Assembly (NCBI GenBank): GCA_012932865.1
Contig: SAXG01000045.1
Location: 304,758 to 368,757 of the forward strand
Reading direction: 5' to 3'
DNA length: 64,000 bases
Origin: Amylostereum areolatum
Lineage: Eukaryota; Basidiomycota; Agaricomycetes; Russulales; Stereaceae
Part shown: positions 11,730-22,465 of the stretch, piece by piece
How positions within the stretch are numbered: position 1 is the first letter of the stretch
Layout of the letters: every line of letters starts with the position of its first letter
Position numbers and translations under genes: made by a program
Notes under the pieces: model-generated
The model's database searches: none
The model's input: the letters and a program-made list of their open reading frames with translations, nothing else
What the model was told of the DNA's origin: nothing

Positions 11730-12154
11730 TCATGTATTTTGTAAGTTGTGGATGAGGGTTGAGACCTTGGGACATGGTACGAAGTGCCAGTGTATCCGCT
11801 GCGGATCCAGTGGAGAAAGTATAGGGATCTCGAAGGCCTGCTGACACCTGTAGCGTCGGTGGGCCTTCGAGTCAACCACGAGTAGCGAGGCATCCACAAC
11901 TCGATTGGCCTTTTTTACTCGAAAGGATGCTGTGTAGGATATGCATATGCACCTTGCGTCGCCTCGTGCTACCGTTTTATCATGAGCCAGGGTAGCTCCA
12001 AGAAAGCTCCCAGGACTCGAAGAACACTGCGACTTTTGTTTATCGCGCGTGGAAAGCGCGGTCTCTGTTTGAACTTTCTAAGCTAAGGCGGGAACATGTT
12101 GAATGACAATAAAGAGGTAAATGTACCAGTAGCCGTCGATGTCTCGACTGCCAT
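11730..12154 (-). CDS. Putative orphan protein, partial model
   Basis: A short exon 12154-12127 begins MAVETSTAT. It can splice (GTACAT...AAACAG) to an open frame 12064-11730, giving an acceptable basic protein containing the segment FRVKKANRVVDASLLVVDSK. The 3' end is unclear: the open frame ends in TGA at 11730. A second open frame downstream (VHFHLVDLRDSASRVREYAD..., near 11680-11570) could be a later exon. I do not recognise the family, and the whole model may be chance. Confidence 0.25.
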
Positions 12155-12525
12155 TAACTCGTTTGGTTTGCGTCTCGTCGTCAACTCAGATCAGTTAGTC
12201 TAAACAATATTTCTCTGTGGTAACCTGTCTCGATAAGTCCTCTCAGCCAATCAGCGAGCTCCCCCTATCACTCGACAAGCGCGTCGCGGAGAAAAGCAGA
12301 CTACTTACACGTGCCGAAGCGCGGTTGCCTTCGTCTTCATCCAGGTTTTCAGGGTGTCTGAGTTCGGTCTGAGAGAATCCTGGCTGCCGCCTTGCTCAAC
12401 ACGTCGCGGTCTTCTCCAGGCAAGACAACACGAAAACAACGTCACGCTCACAGTCGTGAACTCTTCCTCTCACCTGCCAGCACTTGAATCTTGTACGCGT
12501 TACGACTCGACCGCGACGCGCCTTC

Positions 12526-15008
12526 ATGCTACCTACCCCTGGTGCATTGTCCACTCCCATATCCTCTCCACGCGACCCTCCAAAAGACTACCCGTCCCCT
12601 CCTTTATCTCTCTCCTCCCATGACTCTGATGAGTCGTTGCGTGCCCTCGAGTTCTCCCAGGGCCTTACCCAAGAGGGAACCATTCGCGCTCGCTCTTATT
12701 CAATATCTGGCTTCGGCTTCGAGCGAGATCTTCTACCCCTATCGACAAGTCTCAGCGAACCGGAGGTTCATGGGACAGTCAATGGAGAGAAGAGTATAGG
12801 ATTCATCAATGGTGAGTACTTGAGTCGTCCTCTTTACGTCGTACTTCATGCGCCTGACTTGCATTGTAAAAAGGTGTTGCCCTCGTGATTGGCTTGCAGG
12901 TGAATGCGACGTCGTTATTTCATATAGCGACTGACAATTTCGGAGTAGATTGGATCTGGTATATTGTGAGTGACTGTAGGACTCGCAAATCTGATTCTAA
13001 TCTGCCGTTAGCTCTTCGCCTGGCGTCGTGGTAGCAAACACGCAATCTGTCGGTGCATCATTAGTAACATGGATCCTAGCCGGTTTGCTAGGTTATACAG
13101 GGGCGGCGAGCTTCGCAGAACTCGGCTCTGCCATTCCGTTGAACGGCGGAGCTCAGGCATATCTGGGTTACGCATACGGCCCTCTCTTGTCCTACCTGTT
13201 TGCGTGGACGGCAATCGCCGCCCTGAAGCCTGGTGAGCCCACATGTTATCACAGTATATATCCTGTCTAATCCTCTTGCTACGCCCCACCTAGGCTCCAA
13301 TGCTGTGATTAGTCTCATATTCGCTGAATATCTCAATCGCCTCTTCTGGCATATAACCCAAAGCAACGCATCACCTGCTTCTATCCCACAATGGTCTATT
13401 CAACTCGTTGCTATTGCTGCCATTGTCACTGTCACCCTTGTATGCGTTCTTACCCGGAGTCTGGGCACCAAAGTAGCCGTCGTTTTCACTGTGGTCAAGG
13501 TAAAGCATCGTCTTACTGACAAGGCCAGGCATACAAGTACTCATGATTTATCGTGCAGGTTTTATCATTAGTGCGCAACTCGCATCGTTTTGACAAACAG
13601 GGGCTGAATCTTTTCCACTACAGGTATCAATCACCGTCATCGGTCTAGTGCAACTAGTCAGAGGTCACACATCAAGTTCTCTAAGCTCAGATGTATTTGA
13701 AGGCTCCAGCACCAGCCCATCTTCGTATGCATTGGCTCTTTACTCTGGTCTTTGGGCGTTTGATGGCTGGGACCAAGCGAACTACGTCGGGGGTGAGATG
13801 AAGAATCCGCAGAAAACATTGCCGAGGGTCATCCATTCAAGCATGGTCGTCGTTATAGTGAGCATTCCCCATGTGCTTATGGTGTGCGACGACAATGAAG
13901 GCCTCGAAGTTACTCTTTTTTCTAGCAAATCTGTCGTATTTTGTCGTACTAGACAAGGTAGGCATTCTCCCATTCGCAGTGCTGTAACTAATCGGCCTAT
14001 GCGTAGGATATCGTAGCTCGCAGTAATACTGTCGCACTAGACTTCGGGCGTGCGCTATTTGGACCGATAGGAGGGTCGATATTCGCATTCATGGTCGCAT
14101 TTTCTTGCTTCGGCGCGCTAAATGGTTGGTTATCTCCCCAACAGGCTGACCCTATGCTCCCTAATATCATATCCTCAGGTGCATTCTTCACCACTGGACG
14201 GCTTATATATGTGTCCGCGAAGGAAGGATACCTCCCAGCACTTTTCGGTCGCCTTCACTCTTCAAGGCAAACGCCTCTGAACGCAATGTTGCTTCAGGCG
14301 GGTATCACGATATCGTTTATCATTCTTGGGGGAGGGTTCCGATCCCTTATCAACTTTGCCGTTGTCGCATCGTGGGCTTTCTACTTCCTGACTGTAAAGT
14401 TACCCATCCGAAGTGCTCGTGCGAAACACCCGGACTCAATATCACAATAGGTGATGGGGCTTGTCATTCTGAGGATCAAAGAACCCGCTTTGGAGAGGTG
14501 TGTTCGCCAGCCTTCTTACTCTGCAAGCCGACCTCATTTTTATAGGCCTTACAAAACGTGGATCACGACGCCTCTAATCTTCTGCGCGGTATAGTACTTG
14601 GCATTCACATTGAGAATGAACCCTGACGTACTCTCCAGGTTGCCCTATTCCTTCTTTGCATGCCCATAATCGCCGCGCCATTAGAGGCTCTTGCAGTTCT
14701 GGGTGAGTCATTAAGAACAACAGTGATGCTCTTCGCTGAAGCACGACCGGCATAGCGTTTGTTTTGGCAGGTATACCTATGTATTACGTCACGCAGCGTG
14801 GTATTTCGGTACCACTTCCCGCAAGAATATGTGAGTTCGATGCAAACCACCGGTAAAGTGATTACTGAGAAGTGGCGTCGCAGCGTTTATCTCGGACTGG
14901 CTTCATCGGTTACGCGGGCGGTCGGCGACTCCAGGCTTTGGCTGGGAGGCAGTTGCCACCGATGGCGATGAAGGGATGGAGATGGCTGAGAGTCAGGGTA
15001 GGCGTTGA
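12526..15008 (+). CDS. Amino-acid permease, LAT type (methionine permease-like)
   Basis: Fifteen exons: 12526-12811, 12874-12899, 12949-12965, 13012-13232, 13294-13499, 13559-13570, 13624-13857, 13910-13957, 14007-14124, 14179-14393, 14451-14497, 14546-14588, 14639-14702, 14771-14830 and 14884-15008. They join into 573 residues without a stop. After a ~95-residue cytosolic N-terminus come about 12 hydrophobic segments. Landmarks are ALVIGLQIGSGIFSSPG (TM1 unwound motif), TGAASFAELGSAIPLNGGAQ, GLWAFDGWDQANYVGGEM and AFSCFGALNGAFFTTGRLIY. This layout fits the fungal Mup1/Mup3-like branch of the APC superfamily at the plasma membrane. Substrate is inferred; other neutral amino acids are possible. 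Two exons are only 12 and 17 nt. Confidence 0.9.
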
Positions 15009-15425
15009 CCGAGCAGTACGGAATACTCTATTTGGCGGTAATCACTGTATGAGATTGGCGTACTTTACTTATTACGCCACGGGCAAGAGTCCACGCAACC
15101 TGATTACGAGCTTGTGAACTCAGGTGTATCTTCTCGTGGTAACCACAGGCAGCTGACTGTTTAGGTGCTTTCTCAGTCTTTCTCGATTGGTGTCCCTGTC
15201 GGAACTTGGCGGTTATTGGGCACAGTCACAATGGCGCGATCGCTTACACGCTCTCTATCTTATATAAAAGCACTTCAGGGAGCACAGCACAGCCTGCCTC
15301 TGCTCTTCCCCTCTCATATATCATAGTGCGTCTTCACAGGTCTTCATGCACCCTCTCCCCCCAATTATGTGCTCAGTCTCGCTGACGGTTATCTGCAGCT
15401 CTCTTTATCCGATCATATTGCGCCT
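15009..15425 (+). other. ATX1 upstream region
   Basis: This gap contains the permease 3' UTR and the ATX1 promoter with a TATA box near 15261. A pyrimidine-rich stretch lies around 15295-15370. No other gene is seen. Confidence 0.5.
15261..15268 (+). promoter_or_regulatory. TATA box of ATX1
   Basis: A perfect TATATAAA lies 158 bp before the ATX1 start codon, followed by pyrimidine-rich DNA typical of fungal transcription start zones. Confidence 0.6.
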
Positions 15426-15864
15426 ATGGTGCGTTCAACCTGCTTCGGAGCGCTTCGCCATTCTGACCCCACTCCATAGGCCGAACACAAGTACAAATTT
15501 GATGTCAAGGTGGGTCTGTCTCGAGTTGCTCGGCTCGGCTTGGATGATGGATTCGAATTGAAGATGACTTGCGGTGGGTGCTCCGGCGCCGTGACCCGTG
15601 TGCTGCAGAAGGCGGAGGGTGAGAGGCAGTCGTTTGGTGGATCCTTGATCGGGCTGACTGGGGACGATGCAGGCGTTACATCGTTCGACGTGAGCCTCGA
15701 GAAGCAGGAGGTGCTTGTGAACGGGCCGATTGGGTACGACCCACTGCTTGCGATTATCCAGAAGACTGGGAAGGAGGTGAGCTAAGGCGTTGGGTGAGTG
15801 AACTTGGAGGAAGCTGATGGAGAGATCGGTATTGCAGGTTCGTTCTGGAGAGCAGCTCGAGTAG
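15426..15864 (+). CDS. ATX1: Cytosolic copper chaperone Atx1
   Basis: Exons: 15426-15428, 15480-15509, 15564-15618, 15673-15776 and 15838-15864 (72 residues). It is a single HMA domain with the copper site MTCGGCSGAVTR (MxCxxC; cysteines near residues 14 and 17). Family knowledge: Atx1 carries Cu(I) to the Golgi ATPase Ccc2, which loads the Fet3 ferroxidase for iron uptake. The first exon is the ATG alone, followed by a 51-nt intron with a good CATAG end, and the second exon starts AEHKYKFDVK. I chose to splice the last intron (GTGAGC...TTGCAG) to give VRSGEQLE; reading through gives a stop two codons later. The metalloreductase gene follows 385 bp downstream. Confidence 0.9.
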
Positions 15865-16249
15865 AGAGGGATGTATGTAATGGGCTACGATGGAACTGTA
15901 CTGTGAACTGAAGGATGTACTGGACAACTTGATCATCTACTTATAATCGCCCGAAGCTCTCAAGACTGAGGCCTGAGGCCTGAAGCTAGTCAAGTGTAAG
16001 GATCAGAGAGACAATATTCGAGGCGAATTGGAGGCGAAGGCTAGCCCAGCCGCTCGAGATTGGGCGCCCAAGTACCTTTACGGACAACGGACATGCATTT
16101 CTGCCGCTCACTCGCTCCGCAGAGTCCGCACTGGCACACGGTCCCAGACCCCAACTTGAACTCGGCCTCCGTTCCTTCTCCTTTTTAAACAATGTCTCCT
16201 CTTCTCCCTTCCCTCTAAACGCCGTGGGTTCCGTTCACACCTCCCCCCA

Positions 16250-19200
16250 ATGTCCGTTCCTTCGACCACTGTCGGGAATTCCCCGAATCCTACCATTCCC
16301 GCCTTCACCAACGATGTCGAGTGGTTCACTGCTTACGCCGTCCAACACATGCTTAGCGATGTCAGCCGAATTTACACCTATATCTTCTGGATCGTGCTTG
16401 CCCTCATCTTCCTCGCCTACTCCCTCTTCCACTCCTTCCAATTACGCTCGACCGTCGTAGGCGCGTACTGGACCAAATGGGCCATTCGTCGTCGCACTTG
16501 GCGCAAGGCTCACGCCCTCGCCGAGGTCTCTAAATCTGGCCAACCTCACAAGCAGCCAATCCCTCTTCCCTCTAACGCGCAGATATTGTGCCTGTCTATC
16601 CTCGTCGTCGCAGCCTTCGCTATCATGACAGTAGGCCCAGACTACATCGCCCCTACAACCACGCTTTGGCAATCTCGTCGTTCAAGTGACATCTATGCTC
16701 GCGCGTACAACCTTTCCGATTATTATCGTTATCAGCCCCAATATACTATTCCAAAGGCATGGTGGACCGCTGGCGGCAGAGCAGGCCTAGTCGCATTCGC
16801 CCTATTTCCCCTTTGCGTACTCTTTGCCCTCAAGGCACCCCCCTTCGCCATATTCGCCAATCCGTTTCTTACCGACCTTCACTTCGACAAACTCATGTGG
16901 CTACATCGGTGGTCAGGCCGCCTCATCTGGTTGGTCACCGCGATACATACCGCGCTCTGGAGCGTGCAGCTTGCGCGGGACAAGCGGGCAGGTACGGGCA
17001 AGTCCGCGTACGTCTACGCATGGCAATATCCCAAATTCATCTATGCGTGGACGGTGCTCTCCTTTCCTTTTTGAGGGTAATCTCATGTACTTATCACTGA
17101 ATCGTAGGCCTTTGGATTGCTCACGGTCCTTGTCATCTTGTCTTTCAGACCGTTCCGAGATCGCTATTATGAAGCGTTCTATTTTCTACACGTAATGTTC
17201 GTCGCCGGCACCTTGGTAATGTCAGCTCTACACCATCCTCCGGTGTGGTGGTGGTGCTGGGCTGCGCTCATGCTGTGGGTAGGCGAGAGGATTTGGCGGG
17301 CTACGCGATGGTTATACACCAATGGTGTCATCGGCAGTTCCCTCGCGTTCGTAGACACAACTCAGCCTGGGAATGTCAAACCTCCTGCGCACCCCGTCGA
17401 TGTTGAAGCCCACACCCCTGCAAGTGCAGGACCACTTCTTTCCTCTAACGATGCCGAGGAAAATGCTCCGTCAAACTCGAAGGCCTTATACGCGCATAGT
17501 GCCTTGTCCCATTCTCAACAGGTCCTTCTCCCCTCTCCACCTCCTCCAAGTGTTTACGTCCCCCCAACCGGATACGGCCACGTTGAGCTGCTTGCTGGAC
17601 GCACCATCCGAGTAAGGCTCCCCCCTCCGGGATATCTTGTATGGGCACCCGGGCAACATTTCCTACTTTGCATCCCTTCCGTTTCCCGGTTTTTATCACA
17701 TCCTTTCACCAGTGCATCCATCAGCGACGAACAGGTAGCAGGTCCACAAGGTCGTGTGATCGTGTTCCTTATCCGTGCAAAGAACGGTTGGACTCGAGAT
17801 CTTTGGGATGACGTTGTCGCACTACTATCAAGTGGTCGCAAATACCCGGCTGGCGAAAAGCATCCTAAGTCCGTGGTCCCGGCGACAGGTGTCTTAATGA
17901 GGGCATGGGTCGATGGTCCCTTTGGCTCATCAGTCAGGACGAATTGGGGTGCATATTCTACTGCAATCATCGTTTCCGGCGGTTCAGGCGTAAGCTTCGG
18001 ATTGGCTGTGTTGGAGTACTTGGCGTTGTGCATGGCCGGTCGAAGTGGGAAGTTTCTTGGAGGTAAAACGAACGGAGTTTTCAAGACACGTCGTATCAGG
18101 TTTGTCTGGATCATACGTGAATTTGGTACGTCGCTCGAGCTGGCAGACCAATGTCACAACTTTGACGCGTACTTGGTAGGTCATCTCCAATGGGGAGCAA
18201 CCGTGCTACGCCGTTGTCAAAGCTTCCTACCCCCTGAATACCTTCAACTGGACGTATTCGTCACGAGCACAAGCACGTTACTGCAATCCTTGGGAACTCC
18301 AGTGAGCGGGCTCGCGCCTCCTTTACCCCCCTTCGTCAGAAACGATCGCCAGATGCAAAGGGATTCGGTCAGACGTGGGAGCACACATTCCCACGACGAA
18401 ACAACAGAAAGCGAAGAGGAGGCGGAAGAATATGTGGACCTGAACTACTATGCAAGTGACCTCGGTGATCGCTCGGGACTTGGCCATGAAGAACACGCGC
18501 TTGATTTCACTAACTTTGACGGAGATGATGATGCCCGTTTACCTGGCGAGGCATCCATTAACCAAACCATCAAGAACGAGGGGCGTAGCCGTCGTGCGTT
18601 CGCGCGTCAGTCACGACTTTCCATTGCCCAACTCCCTCCATCCGATCGTTTGTCGGTTCCACCCACCTATCCACCACGACGCTCGGTCCTCAGCACTCCA
18701 CGGCTTACAGAAATAGAAGAAGTGGACCTCACATCACCTGCCGCGCAAATGCGAACCCCTCTTGTGGTCGACACCGTCCACCGCTCGTCCGTTGTGCGAC
18801 CGACGTCTTCCATATACTCCTCTTCAAGTCCAATAGAGGAAGTGGGCTCTCGACGGTCCTCCGTTGTTGGTGGTTCAGGACCATGGACGCCTTTGTCCCG
18901 AGCCAACAGTCTGCGTTCGCTTCTGCCACGTACCGGTCGAGGAGCGCGTGGGCAGCTTATACAGCTGGAGCTAGAGGAGCGGGAGTTAGATGACATGGCT
19001 GTTATTGCCGAGTTCACTCGACCCGGTCGCCCGAAGCTGGATTTGATCATGGAAGAGGAGATGAAGAGCGCTGCCGGACCTTTGGTCGTCGCTTGTAAGC
19101 CTCAATAATCTTCTCATAGACTGTTGTTACGGACTGATGTCTTTTTGACCCATAGGTTGCGGGCCGACAACCCTGAATGCTGTCATCCGTAAGGCTGTTG

Positions 19201-19283
19201 CCAGCCAGATCGATCCTGGTCGAATACGACGGGGTGACTTGAGCGGTTCAATCGCGCTAGTGTCTGAAGAGTTCGGATATTGA
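16250..19283 (+). CDS. FRE-type ferric/cupric reductase
   Basis: Exons: 16250-17053, 17108-19094 and 19156-19283 (972 residues). This is a plasma-membrane flavocytochrome that passes electrons from NADPH via FAD and two hemes to Fe(III)/Cu(II). The heme ligands are visible as two His pairs, each 14 apart: H219/H233 (LHRW...AIHT) and H296/H310. The FAD motif HPFTSAS is near 466. The NADPH glycine motif SGGSGVSFG is near 560 and the terminal CCGP is at 931-934. A long Ser/acidic low-complexity insert (about residues 655-910) splits the NAD-binding domain, making it larger than the usual 600-750 residues. The final exon restores the conserved CGP end, which supports the last intron. Confidence 0.93.
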
Positions 19284-19852
19284 TATCGGTGGACTACATA
19301 GGCCACTTCTTGATTTGCAACGGACACATGTATCTGTACGCGCCATTTCTACTCTTCTGTCAGACGCCCCCCCCCCAAATATCTCGTCGTCTATCATTAC
19401 AGTCCTCGGCAGCTTGCATTGTAGCCCTTCGTCTTCCCATTGGACAACTCCGAACTTCGCAAAGTTTATAATCTGCAATTACATTACATATTTCGCCCAG
19501 TGCATACAGTACTGTACTTACATTGTCTTTGCGTAGTAAGATGGACTACGCAACCATGTACAACGTCGCGCTCTGTCGCGCTAGAGATTAGACTTATGCG
19601 CCTAAACCGGACCGCCATGGGCCGCTTACACCTCCAACTTCTTCGAGTTGCATTGTTCTAGCACACCCTGGTGCTGTCTTCATCGGCGCACTCCTCCCAC
19701 CGACAAAGCATTCTGCGGCTTTGAGCGACTCACGCTGGCTTCCCTCAGGAATATCCCTCTCTACGTCGACGCTTTTTTCCTCGCTCCGACACAAGGCTCT
19801 GGAATATCGTTACCATCCGGCTTTCTTCACTTTGCATCGAAAATCTGTACAT

Positions 19853-22153
19853 ATGTCTGCCAAGCAAGCTCCAATCACCGTCCCCGAGGGGTTCACCCTC
19901 CACACTGAGAACACTTCACATATCCTTCTCCCCGACACGAAAGAAGCCTTCCTTAATCCCGTGCAGGAGTTCAACCGTGATCTCAGCGTGGCCGCGATCC
20001 GCACCTGGAGCGAGGAGTTCAACAAGATGAAAGAAGAGAAGTGGAGGAAGACGCTTGAGAGGAAGGGGAGGAAAGGGGAGAAGGCGACCAAAAGGGCGAA
20101 GTTAGAAACTGTAGCTTCAACTTCGTGCGTATCCTACATCTAGTATGTGTTCTGACCAAGGAGCTGGGAACTCATGAGACTAGAGCAGGGGACCCGGCGG
20201 GTGGAACCGCAACCTCGGAGCTTCTGTTCGTCGGTGAGCAGACTTCTGACGCAGGCCGGCAAGCAGAGGTTCGTGCTGTCCATGTCATCGCCCGAGAAGT
20301 CGTATGAATGGGGTTCCAGTATCGACCATATCAATTTGTTTTGCTGGAGGCATTGTCTGCAACGGGACTCCGCTCCATTCGCTACGCGAAAGAGATTCCT
20401 CTCGTAAAGTCCGTCATTTTATTCGAAGCGTGAGTATAGACTAATTCGCTTGGTAGGTATGTCATTGCCAACGACTTGTCGTCTTTAGCGACGGCTGCAA
20501 TGAAGAGGAATGTGGAACTTAATGACCTCGGGATCACATCATCGGATGCGGAGGCGCGAATCGAGTCAAGCAGCAAGGAAAATGCGGGGAAGGTCAGGAT
20601 CAATGAGGGGGATGCTCGGTGAGTTGGTGCATATTCTTATTGCCTTGTTCTGACTATCAATAATCAGGGCGTTGATGTATGCACACTCGCTGGAAAATAC
20701 CCGTGTGGATGTTGTGGATTTGGACCCCTATGGCACTGCTGCTCCCTTTATCGATTCTGCTGTTCAATGCATCAATGACGGAGGTAAATTTCTCCTTCTT
20801 CCAGCGCCTTCTTTGCTTCAATACCCGTCTTTAGGTCTTCTGTGTGTTACCTGCACAGATCTCTCAGTGTTGGCCTACCAACAATTACCCTGAGAAATGG
20901 CAAGTCGAATACGACCCGCTCTTCTTCTTTGCTAATTGTATGCAACCAGCTACTCTAACTACGGCGGGATTCCCGTGAAAGCGGAGTACTCCCATGAAGT
21001 GGTCTGTCAGCAAGCCTTCACACATGGCCGTAGTAGCTCTGATAATATGATCTATAGGCTCTGCGCCTCGTTCTGCACTCGATATCAACATCTGCAGCGC
21101 GTTATGGCCGATACATCGAGCCGGTTCTTTCGCTTTCCATAGACTTCTATGTCCGGTTGTTCGTCAAGGTGCACACGGCTCCGATAGAGGTGAAAAAAGC
21201 TGCCAGGTGAGTTCTGTTTGTGCTGTGTGCAGGGTCTCTCTAATCGGCGATCATAGTAAGACATCCATATACTACGTCTGCTCCGGGTGTCAATCCTATT
21301 ACGGACAACCCCTTGGAAAGGTGGTAGAAAAAGTGCATGAACGCACTGGGAATACAAACCTGCTGTTCAAAACGCACACGGGACCGACGGTGCCAGAGCG
21401 GTGTCCAGAGTGCGAATCCTCGCTTCACGTACGTTGTGACTTACGTTTGACAGATTTCACATACACTTTCATTTATGTCTCCACAGTTTGCTGGCCCTAT
21501 GTGGAACGCCGCGATTCATGACCCCTCCTTTATAGGCGGTGTACTCGAACACTTAGAGGCAAACGAAGAGAAGTATGGGACAGCAGCGCGTATGAAGGGG
21601 ATGTTGACCGTTGCGAAAGAGGTAAGGGTTGTTTGCTACGACACTTTGTCTACCTGTTCACAAACCGTCTCAGGAGCTGGATGCACCGTTCTACTTCACA
21701 CCATCAGCGCATAGCAAGCTTTTTTCATTGCCAATGTCCTAGTCTTGATCAAGTCGCGTATGCATTTAACTCGCTTCATATACTCATCGCTATATATACT
21801 CACCTCCTTGAGACAGGTCCGCACTCCTTCACGCTGGCCATAAGATTTCTCGCTCCCACGCAGCGCCGGGTTCGCTCAAGACCAGCGCGACACGCAAAGA
21901 TGTACACAATATTTTCCGCTCGTGGGTCAAACAGAATCCTGTCAGAATGGAGAAGATATCGGAAACCTCTCCTGCACGCGCCTTGCTTGCGAAGGCACCT
22001 GAATTCGAAGCCAATTTCGCACGCCACTCCGACACGGTCACGCCCTCATCCAAGGTGAAGCTCGTGCGGTATCAGGTAAATCCTACACCCAACTGGGGGC
22101 CGGGAACAAAGGCGCAAAGTGGCACAAAGCGTAAACGTGAAGGTGACGAATGA
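19853..22153 (+). CDS. TRM1: tRNA (guanine26-N2)-dimethyltransferase Trm1, frame broken twice
   Basis: Exons: 19853-20124, 20184-20268, 20320-20408, 20457-20618, 20668-20783, 20835-~20899, 20950-21001, 21058-21206, 21257-21428, 21487-21621, 21674-21757 and 21817-22153. The enzyme puts m2,2G at tRNA position 26. Clear blocks: [19 protein letters not shown] (SAM site), [47 protein letters not shown]...CPEC (zinc ribbon) and an end NPTPNWGP. One extra base near 20873-20876 shifts the frame between SVLA and TNNYPEK. Another near 21704-21710 shifts it between FYFTPS and [11 protein letters not shown]. The intron after exon 6 looks like GC...AG (GCAAGT). The start at MSAKQ follows a non-ATG open stretch. 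Confidence 0.85.
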
Positions 22154-22465
22154 TTCAGGCCACCAGACAAGGTAGAGGGACATCGTCTAATTCGTACGAA
22201 TGGGTTGGCCAGGATGGGATACACGCATATGGTACTCCTATGATATCAATTGTATGCGAGAAAATAAGTTAGCGTCGCTTAGTCTTTCCAAAGAGGGGAG
22301 GTAGGAGAGCCGACATTGACTAGAACCAGAAGACACAGGAAATAAAGCGAGGACAGAGCAAATATATCGGCATGGGCAGCGTAGCGTATAGGATGGTGAG
22401 TAAAGGGTGAACGTGGTAGGTAAAGTATGTGTGGAATCTGCAAGAATTGGCTAGTGCGCGAAGTG
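22154..22465. other. Convergent intergenic gap
   Basis: It separates the 3' ends of TRM1 (+) and the MAPKKK gene (-). It is AT-richer than its flanks. Nothing else is seen. Confidence 0.5.

Noticed and set aside
12526..19283. Permease, ATX1 and reductase as one biosynthetic or uptake cluster
   Set aside because: The permease looks specific for amino acids and has its own structure; only ATX1 and the reductase share a plausible theme.
19721..19852. Upstream in-frame extension of TRM1 as a mitochondrial presequence
   Set aside because: It starts with TTG only and no ATG is in frame; non-ATG starts cannot be supported from sequence alone.
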